This document shows positions 1-6,242 of a DNA stretch of 16,474 nt, in pieces (positions within the stretch are counted from its first letter, which is position 1; each line of letters opens with the position of its first letter). Under the pieces are notes generated by a model. That model saw nothing but the letters and a program-made list of their open reading frames with translations. It was not told where the DNA came from and searched no databases. The DNA comes from Merdivivens faecigallinarum (GTDB lineage: Bacteria > Bacteroidota > Bacteroidia > Bacteroidales > UBA932), in contig JADILY010000137.1 of assembly GCA_017695055.1 (NCBI GenBank), positions 1 through 16,474 on the forward strand, in the 5' to 3' direction. The translations under genes and the position numbers were made by a program.

Positions 1-653
1 ATTTCGAGGAGCGTGCCGACAATGGCCCTTACCATGTTCCTCAGAAAACGGTTGGCCGAGATTTCGAAAACCAGATAATCGCCGTTGGCTTCCGGGGCGA
101 GTCCGCACGCCGACAGATGGGAAGGGACATAGTTTTTCCAGCCTGCGGAAAATACATTGCATACGGACGTGGCATTGTTGGCCCCCGTCTTTTCGAAGGC
201 GCTGAAATCCATTTCGCCCTTGAGCAGGGCCGCCGCTTCGTTCATGGCCGCTACGTCCAGACCGTAGGGATAAAAATATGAAAATTCATCCATAAAAGGG
301 TCTTTTTTTCTGTGGATGAAATAATTGTAAGTCCTCTTCGTGGCATCGAACCTTGCGTGGAAACCGTCGTGGCGCCTCTCTATCGAATGAAATACAATGC
401 CCTTTCCTACAATGGCATTTAATTTGTATAAGAGGTACGTTGCGTCAATCGGTATGTCAGTATCGAAATGTGCTGGATAGGCGAGTGCGTTCACGCCTGT
501 ATCCGTCCTTCCGGCTCCCGTTACTTTCACGGGGCCGCCGAGCAGAAGCGCGAGGGCCCTTTCGACTTCCCCCTGTACCGTGGGCGCATTGTCCTGTGAC
601 TGCCATCCGCAGTATGGGGCTCCCGAATATGAGAGAGTTATTTTATAGCGCAT
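1..653 (-). CDS. truA: tRNA pseudouridine synthase A, 3' part missing (left edge)
   Basis: This gene makes the enzyme that isomerises uridines 38-40 of the tRNA anticodon arm to pseudouridine. Reading minus from the ATG at 653-651, the protein starts MRYKITLSYSGAPYCGWQ and carries the family signature GRTDTGVNA at residues 48-56; Asp51 is the expected catalytic nucleophile. The last visible residues (RNMVRAIVGTLLE) match the conserved C-terminal RNMVR block, so 217 codons are present and perhaps 30-40 are lost beyond the edge. The usual His of GRTDAGVH is Asn here, which I recall as common in Bacteroidota members. It is divergent from the Bat operon, with 48 bp between the two start codons. 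No frameshift is seen. Confidence 0.95.
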   Translation of the reverse strand, partial: MRYKITLSYSGAPYCGWQSQDNAPTVQGEVERALALLLGGPVKVTGAGRTDTGVNALAYPAHFDTDIPIDATYLLYKLNAIVGKGIVFHSIERRHDGFHARFDATKRTYNYFIHRKKDPFMDEFSYFYPYGLDVAAMNEAAALLKGEMDFSAFEKTGANNATSVCNVFSAGWKNYVPSHLSACGLAPEANGDYLVFEISANRFLRNMVRAIVGTLLE

Positions 654-654
654 A

Positions 655-662
655 TATTTTTG
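655..662 (+). promoter_or_regulatory. -7 box candidate for the Bat operon
   Basis: TATTTTTG matches TAnnTTTG and lies 39 nt before the moxR ATG, just inside the divergent gap to truA. A -33 TTTG is not found. The two divergent boxes lie only 17 bp apart, so the two promoters would face away from each other with overlapping polymerase footprints. Confidence 0.35.
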
Positions 663-679
663 TATTAAAAGAAAGATGA

Positions 680-687
680 CAAAATTA
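680..687 (-). promoter_or_regulatory. -7 box candidate for truA
   Basis: On the minus strand this reads TAATTTTG, a perfect match to the Bacteroidota -7 consensus TAnnTTTG, about 27 nt before the truA ATG. No TTTG is seen at the expected -33 distance, so support is partial. Confidence 0.4.
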
Positions 688-701
688 TAAAAAATTGGAT
701 T

Positions 702-1694
702 ATGGACAGTGTAAACATCAAAGAGTTGAACGATAGGATACAGAGCGAGAGCGCTTTTGTCGACATACTTACGATGGAAATGGGCAAGGTGATTGTCGGA
801 CAGAAGCATCTGGTAGAGAATCTGTTGATAGGTTTGCTCGCCAACGGGCACATCCTCCTCGAAGGTGTCCCGGGGCTTGCGAAGACATTGGCGATAAATA
901 CTCTCGCGAATGCTGTGGACGCGAAGTTCAACAGGATACAGTTTACCCCGGACCTTCTTCCGGCCGACCTTATAGGTACGATGATTTACAGCCAGAAAAG
1001 CGAACAGTTCCAAATCAAGAAAGGTCCTATTTTCGCAAATTTCATCCTGGCCGATGAGATTAACCGTTCTCCGGCGAAAGTGCAGTCGGCCCTTCTCGAA
1101 GCGATGCAGGAGCGCCAGGTGACAATAGGCGAGCAGACATTCAAGTTGCCGGAACCGTTCCTTGTGATGGCTACCCAGAACCCGATAGAGCAGGAGGGAA
1201 CCTATCCTCTTCCGGAGGCGCAGGTGGACCGTTTCATGCTCAAGGTGGTGGTCAGTTATCCTAAGAAGGAGGAGGAACGTCTGATTGTGAGGATGAACAA
1301 CAGCGGGGCTTTCCCGAAACCCAACGCGGTCCTGAAGCCGGAAGATATTGTGCGTGCCCGCGAAATCGTAAGGGATGTCTATATGGATGAAAAAATCGAG
1401 CGCTACATAGTCGACATAGTGTATGCGACAAGGACTCCTGACGATTACGGACTCAAGAAGCTTTCCGGGCTCATTTCCTACGGAGCCTCGCCGCGTGCTT
1501 CCATCTCGCTGTCGATGGCCGCCAAGGCCTATGCCTTCATCCGCAGGAGGGGTTACGTGATTCCGGAAGACGTCAGGGCCGTATGTTACGAAGTCCTCAG
1601 GCACAGGATAGGGCTGACTTACGAGGCCGAAGCGGAGAATGTCACTTCCGAACAGATTATTTCGGACATAATCAATACCGTGGAAGTTCCTTAA
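702..1694 (+). CDS. moxR: MoxR-family AAA+ ATPase, first gene of the Bat operon
   Basis: This is a cytosolic AAA+ ATPase of the MoxR family; such proteins act as chaperone-like partners of VWA-domain proteins. The visible ATPase parts in order are Walker A GVPGLAKT (residues 55-62), Walker B FILADE (114-119), the sensor-1 block MATQNP (156-161) and the arginine-finger region VDRF (175-178), followed by the C-terminal helical lid. At 330 residues it has normal family length. The start ATG is the only sensible one; no clear Shine-Dalgarno precedes it, as is usual in this phylum. It is followed after 12 nt by the DUF58 gene, the standard moxR-DUF58-Bat order, which supports a role in assembling or remodelling the Bat envelope complex. 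Confidence 0.95.
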   Translation: MDSVNIKELNDRIQSESAFVDILTMEMGKVIVGQKHLVENLLIGLLANGHILLEGVPGLAKTLAINTLANAVDAKFNRIQFTPDLLPADLIGTMIYSQKSEQFQIKKGPIFANFILADEINRSPAKVQSALLEAMQERQVTIGEQTFKLPEPFLVMATQNPIEQEGTYPLPEAQVDRFMLKVVVSYPKKEEERLIVRMNNSGAFPKPNAVLKPEDIVRAREIVRDVYMDEKIERYIVDIVYATRTPDDYGLKKLSGLISYGASPRASISLSMAAKAYAFIRRRGYVIPEDVRAVCYEVLRHRIGLTYEAEAENVTSEQIISDIINTVEVP

Positions 1695-1706
1695 TGGTTG
1701 TTTGCA

Positions 1707-2588
1707 ATGGCTGCTAATGATCTTCTGAAGAAAGTAAGGAAAATAGAGATAAAGACGAGGAAGCTTTCCCACCAGATTTTTGCGGGTGAGTATCACTCCG
1801 CCTTTAAGGGCCGGGGCATGGCCTTCAGCGAAGTCCGCGAGTATCAGTACGGGGACGATGTGCGCAATATGGACTGGAACGTGACCGCGCGCATGAACAA
1901 TCCCTATGTGAAGGTATTCGAGGAAGAAAGGGAGCTGACCGTAATGCTGCTCATAGACGTGAGCGCTTCCCGGCTTTTCGGAACGGTGGGGGAGAGCAAA
2001 CGGGACATGATGGCGGAGATAGCCGCCGTAATATCCTTCTCGGCCTCGATAAACAATGACAAGGTCGGGGCCCTGTTCTTCAGCGACAGGGTGGAAAAAT
2101 TCATCCCTCCGAAAAAGGGAAGGACCCACCTTCTGAGGATAATAAGCGAAATCCTCGAATTCGAGCCCCAGGGCCGGGGTACCGACATCGGCGGTGCGCT
2201 GCGTTTCCTTACGAATGCCATCAAGCGCAAATGCACGGCTTTCCTGCTTTCGGATCTGATGGATCTGGACAAGGACGGCAATCCGCGCTATGAAGACGTG
2301 CTCAAGGTGGCCGTCAACCGCCATGACCTGGCGGCCATCAATGTCTACGACAGGATGGAGAGGGAAATGCCTTCCGTAGGCCTGATGCATGTAATCGACT
2401 CGGAAAGCGGAGAAGGAATGTGGGTGGATACTTCGAGCCGCAGGGTGAGGGATTTCTACAGGGAATGGACACGAAAGGCATACGAATCCACACGTAGCCT
2501 ATTGAACAAATACAAGATAGACAATGTCAGCATAGCCACGGACCATGACTATGTCAAAGGACTGATGGCTCTTTTCAAAAACAGGTGA
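1707..2588 (+). CDS. DUF58 protein (VWA-like) of the Bat operon
   Basis: This is a DUF58 family protein, a soluble VWA-fold protein almost always encoded beside MoxR. I chose the ATG at 1707 (MAANDLLKKV) over an in-frame TTG at 1698, because homologues begin near this point and the ATG gives 293 residues. The DUF58 signature runs from GRGMAFSEVREYQYGDD (residues 35-51) into the following DWNVTAR block. A MIDAS-like DVSAS (84-88) then starts the VWA-like fold. No signal peptide or membrane helix is visible, so it should be cytosolic. It is co-transcribed with moxR upstream and with the next gene, whose ATG starts one base after this stop. It is expected to be a client or co-factor of the MoxR ATPase; the exact role is not established. 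Confidence 0.92.
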   Translation: MAANDLLKKVRKIEIKTRKLSHQIFAGEYHSAFKGRGMAFSEVREYQYGDDVRNMDWNVTARMNNPYVKVFEEERELTVMLLIDVSASRLFGTVGESKRDMMAEIAAVISFSASINNDKVGALFFSDRVEKFIPPKKGRTHLLRIISEILEFEPQGRGTDIGGALRFLTNAIKRKCTAFLLSDLMDLDKDGNPRYEDVLKVAVNRHDLAAINVYDRMEREMPSVGLMHVIDSESGEGMWVDTSSRRVRDFYREWTRKAYESTRSLLNKYKIDNVSIATDHDYVKGLMALFKNR

Positions 2589-2589
2589 T

Positions 2590-3525
2590 ATGTTCAGGTT
2601 TTTAAGATTGTTGCCTCTGGTGCTGTTTGTGCAGATTCCCGCTTCCTCCTTATATGCGGAGGCGGACGGGGAGCCTGTTTTCAGGAATTTGCAGGGACGC
2701 GATTCCGTACTTATCGGAGACCAGATACGGTACGGTCTCAGGTTTTCGGTAGAGGACGGGAGCATACTCCGTATTCCGGACTTTCCTGCCGTGGACGGGG
2801 TTGAGATTATCTCCGGCTTCGAATTGGATACGTTGAAATCGCGTAAGGGAATGCTGGATATGGAAGGCTCCGTGGTCCTGACTTCGTTCGACAGCGGTTC
2901 TTTCGTCCTGCCTCCTGTAAAAGTGGAGGTGGAACGGCCGGACGGTACCGTCGACACCCTCGCTTTCAGGGGCGACACCCTCCATGTGACCACCTTCCCG
3001 ATAGATACGGCATCATTTGTAAAACATGACATAAAGGGACAGATAAGGTATCCCGTTACTTTCATGGAGATACTGCCGTGGTTGGGCGGAGCCGTCGCCC
3101 TGTGCCTTGTCGTGCTGGGACTTATATGGCTGTTGAAGCGCAGGAAGAAAGCCGGCAGCGCATACAGGGAGCCGGCACATATCACGGCTTTGAGAAAACT
3201 CGATTCGTATCGCGGCTCCAAATACTGGGAACCGTCGAAACAGAAGCAGTTCTATACGGGGGTTACCGATGCCGTCCGCGAATACATAGCCGCACGTTAC
3301 GGGATATCGGCCATGGAAATGACTACTTCCGAGATTTTCCCGGAACTTGAAAAGGAAGTCGGCGACAAGACGGTGTGCGGCGACCTGAAAACCCTTTTCG
3401 AAAGGGCCGATTTCGTCAAATTCGCCAAATACGTGGCGAGCGAGCAGGAGAATGCGTCGGCAGTACCTGTCGCGGTAAAATTTGTCAATGATACTTATCA
3501 GCATGATATAGAGGAGGGAATGTGA
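2590..3525 (+). CDS. Bat-operon membrane protein with BatD-like ectodomain
   Basis: This is a 311-residue envelope protein occupying the slot between DUF58 and BatA in Bacteroidota Bat operons. It shows an N-terminal signal peptide (residues 1 to about 23, ending LYA), a beta-rich periplasmic domain (about 25-155), one transmembrane helix (about 162-183), a basic stop KRRKK, and a helical cytosolic domain of about 125 residues containing YTGVTDAVREYIAARYGI. The layout resembles a shortened BatD, and the cytosolic part resembles the DUF4381-like domains seen in related operons; I infer this from layout and motif feel, not from an alignment. The stop overlaps the batA start by one base (TGATG), so translational coupling is likely. 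The precise function is unknown. Confidence 0.85.
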   Translation: MFRFLRLLPLVLFVQIPASSLYAEADGEPVFRNLQGRDSVLIGDQIRYGLRFSVEDGSILRIPDFPAVDGVEIISGFELDTLKSRKGMLDMEGSVVLTSFDSGSFVLPPVKVEVERPDGTVDTLAFRGDTLHVTTFPIDTASFVKHDIKGQIRYPVTFMEILPWLGGAVALCLVVLGLIWLLKRRKKAGSAYREPAHITALRKLDSYRGSKYWEPSKQKQFYTGVTDAVREYIAARYGISAMEMTTSEIFPELEKEVGDKTVCGDLKTLFERADFVKFAKYVASEQENASAVPVAVKFVNDTYQHDIEEGM

Positions 3526-4511
3526 TGTTTTTCGAATATCCGGAGTTGCTGTGGTTGGAATTGTTGCTGGTGCCTTTGCTCCTCCATTATTTATATATGG
3601 AGTACAAGGGGAGGATTCCGCATGTCAGGGTTTCATCCGTGCTTCCGTGGAAGGGCCGGGGAGGATATGCCGCCAAGATTGCCCGTCATGTCCCCTTTGC
3701 CATGCGAATGTGCGCAATAGCCCTGATAATAGTGGCGATTGCAAGGCCGAGGTCTTCGGACAATTTTGAGAATGTCGATGCCGAAGGGATAGACATAGTG
3801 CTGGCGATGGATGTCTCCACTTCCATGGCCGCACGCGATTTCGTTCCGGACAGGATAGGCGCGGCGAAGGACATAGCCATACAGTTCATATCGCAACGTC
3901 CGTCCGACAGGATGGGCATAGTGGTTTTTGCTGGTGAAAGTTATACCCAGTCCCCGCTGACTACCGACAGGCAGACCCTGATCAACCTGATGAAAGAGGT
4001 GGAGATAGGCCTGATTGATGACGGTACCGCCATAGGAAACGGTCTGGCGACCGCCGTGGCGAGGATGAAGGACTCGGATGCCAAAAGCCGTGTGATAATA
4101 CTTCTTACGGACGGTGTGAATAACAGCGGGGAGATTTCGCCCCAGATGGCCGCCGAGATAGCCGAAACCTATGGCGTGAGGGTATATACCATAGGTGTAG
4201 GGGCGGAAGGTGTCGCACCTTATCCGGTCATGACTCCGTGGGGAGTGGAACTCCAGCAGGTAAAGGTCGAAATAGACGAGCAGTTGCTGAAGGAAATAGC
4301 GGAAAAGACAGGAGGAAAATATTTCCGTGCCACGGACAATACGAAACTTATGGAGATATACGGGGAAATCAACCAGATGGAGAAAACACGGACGACCGTG
4401 GACAGTTTCCCCGTTTACAAGGAACTGTATATGGATTATGCTTTTTGGGCTTTGGTGGCGTTGTTGGTGGAAATGCTCTTCAGGCTTTTAATTGTTAGGA
4501 GGTTGCCGTAA
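3525..4511 (+). CDS. batA: BatA, VWA-domain membrane protein
   Basis: This is a 328-residue VWA protein of the Bat complex, linked in Bacteroides to aerotolerance. I chose the ATG at 3525, which overlaps the previous stop and sits behind a strong GAGGAGG (3511-3517); an in-frame GTG one codon earlier is less likely. Membrane helices are at about residues 7-24 and 57-74, the VWA domain follows, and a last helix is near 300-320. The MIDAS motif is DVSTS (96-100), with later SPLTTD and LLTDGVNNSG completing the metal site, so it looks metal-binding competent. Positive charges between the first two helices suggest that loop is cytosolic, with the VWA domain then facing the periplasm. It is a paralogue of the N-terminal half of the next gene. 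Confidence 0.93.
   Translation: MFFEYPELLWLELLLVPLLLHYLYMEYKGRIPHVRVSSVLPWKGRGGYAAKIARHVPFAMRMCAIALIIVAIARPRSSDNFENVDAEGIDIVLAMDVSTSMAARDFVPDRIGAAKDIAIQFISQRPSDRMGIVVFAGESYTQSPLTTDRQTLINLMKEVEIGLIDDGTAIGNGLATAVARMKDSDAKSRVIILLTDGVNNSGEISPQMAAEIAETYGVRVYTIGVGAEGVAPYPVMTPWGVELQQVKVEIDEQLLKEIAEKTGGKYFRATDNTKLMEIYGEINQMEKTRTTVDSFPVYKELYMDYAFWALVALLVEMLFRLLIVRRLP
4497..4502 (+). promoter_or_regulatory. Shine-Dalgarno AGGAGG fixing the batB-batC start
   Basis: A perfect AGGAGG lies inside the end of batA, 10 nt before the ATG at 4513. It favours that ATG over the in-frame TTG at 4492 and is one of the few strong ribosome sites in the window. Confidence 0.7.
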
Positions 4512-4512
4512 T

Positions 4513-6225
4513 ATGATAAATTTTGCCAATCCGCAATATATTTTTCTGTTTCTGCTCATTCCCGTTTTCTTCATAATCTACGGTATAATGCGCAGGCTGC
4601 GCAAACGCAAGATAGCGAGAATCGGCAATCCGGAACTTGTGGGGTCTCTGATGCCTTCGCGCTCGAAAGCGAAGGGGTGGGTCAGGATTTCCCTGTTTTC
4701 GACCGCATTTTTCTTCTTTGTCATAGGCCTGATGTGCCCTCAGATAGGGGCGAGGCTGAAGGAGCAGGAAAAACGCGGGGCCGAAATCGTCATAGCCCTG
4801 GACGTTTCCAACTCGATGCTTGCAGAGGATTATTCCCCCAACAGGCTTGAACGGGCCAAACTTTCGATATCGGCCCTTGTGGACAGGCTCCGGGACGACA
4901 GGATAGGGCTTGTGATTTTCGCCGGTTCGTCCTTCGTACAGCTTCCAATAACCGCCGATTACGTATCGGCGAAGATTTTCCTGAATTCCATTTCGACCGA
5001 ATCGATTCCGGTACAGGGAACCGCAATAGGGGACGCCCTGATGACTTCCATAAGGAGTTTCAGTTCCCAGAGCGAAGGCAGCAGGGCCATCATACTGATA
5101 ACCGATGGAGAAAACCATGAAGACGATCCCGTGGCAGTCGCGAAAGAGGCTGCCGATATGGGCATCAGGGTCTTCTGCATAGGGGTGGGCTCGCCCGAGG
5201 GAGAGCCGATACCTTACGACGGCTCGCTTTTGAAAGACAAGGACGGGAACATAGTGGTGACGAAACTCGACGAATCCGTCCTGAAGGAAGTGGCTTCCGT
5301 GGGAAACGGGCTTTATGTGCGGGCCGGAAACAGCGAATTCGGACTGAACCCGATAATAGATGAAATCCGCAGCATGGATGCGGAAAGATTCAAGTCCGTC
5401 GTATTTGAAGATTTTGACGAACAGTATATGTATTTTTTTGCAATAGCCTTGGCGCTCCTTGTCATCGAGATGCTCATAGGCGAGAGGAGGACGGGCAGAA
5501 AACTTTTTGCTACGGCGCTGGTCCTTGCCCTGTCGGTTACAGTCGCTTCCGCCCAGCCGGACAGGAGCGAAGTACGCAAGGGCAACAGGGATTTCAAGCG
5601 TGAGTCTTACGGCAAGGCCGACATCGATTACAGGAAGGCACTGCTCAAGGATTCCATGTCCGTGGCGGCCAATTACAACCTGGCCAACACCCTCTACAGG
5701 CAGGGCAATTTCGATGCGGCCGCTTCATTTTACGGAAAGCTGGCCGATTCGACGGATCTCGGGAAGTATTTTTCCGACTATCATTACAATGTAGGCAACC
5801 TGGCTTTGGAGCAAAAGGATTATGCGAAGGCAGTGGAGTCCTATAAGAACGCCCTGAGGCGCAATCCTGCCGACCTGGATGCCAAGGAAAATCTCGCATA
5901 CGCCCAGAAAATGCTGAAAGACCAGCAGAACCAACAGAACCAACAGAACCAGCAGCAGAACCAGGACAATCAGGACAATAAGGACAATGACCGGAAGGAC
6001 AATCAGCAAAATCAGGACAACCAACAGCAGAATCCTCCTGACGACAACAAACAGGACGACAGGCAGAGTCAGGACAACCGGCAGCAGTCCCAGTCCTCTA
6101 TTACTCCTCAGGCTGCCCAGCAGATGCTTCAGGCAATCCAGGCAAAAGAGAAGAAGACCCAGGACAAGGTAAACAAGGAAAAGGCGAAAGCGCTTAAGTC
6201 CAAGGAAAAAGAGAAGAATTGGTAA
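4513..6225 (+). CDS. batB-batC: BatB-BatC fusion: VWA domain joined to TPR protein
   Basis: This 570-residue protein joins two normally separate Bat proteins. The BatB part has helices at about 8-26 and 58-76, a VWA domain with MIDAS DVSNS (97-101), LPITAD and LITDGENH, and a closing helix at about 305-322. After a short basic loop (ERRTGRK) comes a second hydrophobic stretch (330-346) ending VASAQ, which looks like the old BatC signal peptide. TPR repeats cover about 352-465. A Gln/Asn/Asp-rich tract spans 470-529, and a charged C-terminal block beginning ITPQAAQQMLQAIQAKEK, typical of BatC, ends the protein. There is no stop and no in-frame ATG between BatB's last helix start and the signal-like stretch except Met320, so a single polypeptide is expected. 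Positive-inside rules place both VWA and TPR parts in the periplasm. Confidence 0.93.
   Translation: MINFANPQYIFLFLLIPVFFIIYGIMRRLRKRKIARIGNPELVGSLMPSRSKAKGWVRISLFSTAFFFFVIGLMCPQIGARLKEQEKRGAEIVIALDVSNSMLAEDYSPNRLERAKLSISALVDRLRDDRIGLVIFAGSSFVQLPITADYVSAKIFLNSISTESIPVQGTAIGDALMTSIRSFSSQSEGSRAIILITDGENHEDDPVAVAKEAADMGIRVFCIGVGSPEGEPIPYDGSLLKDKDGNIVVTKLDESVLKEVASVGNGLYVRAGNSEFGLNPIIDEIRSMDAERFKSVVFEDFDEQYMYFFAIALALLVIEMLIGERRTGRKLFATALVLALSVTVASAQPDRSEVRKGNRDFKRESYGKADIDYRKALLKDSMSVAANYNLANTLYRQGNFDAAASFYGKLADSTDLGKYFSDYHYNVGNLALEQKDYAKAVESYKNALRRNPADLDAKENLAYAQKMLKDQQNQQNQQNQQQNQDNQDNKDNDRKDNQQNQDNQQQNPPDDNKQDDRQSQDNRQQSQSSITPQAAQQMLQAIQAKEKKTQDKVNKEKAKALKSKEKEKNW
5920..6099 (+). repeat. Low-complexity Gln/Asn/Asp-coding tract with 9-bp tandem repeats
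   Basis: Within the BatC part, residues 470-529 are nearly all Q, N, D, K and S. At the DNA level it begins with three tandem copies of CAGAACCAA (last base G in the third) at 5926-5952, followed by several GACAAT units. The unit length is a multiple of three, so slippage would change tract length without breaking the frame. Confidence 0.85.
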
Positions 6226-6242
6226 AAATTAGAGGTGCGAAT

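Noticed and set aside
5725..6024. Minus-strand frame encoding a very hydrophobic 99-residue product
   Set aside because: It is the reverse complement of the Gln/Asn/Asp-rich tract of BatC; CAG/AAC/GAC codons read backwards give Leu and Val. No start signal supports it.
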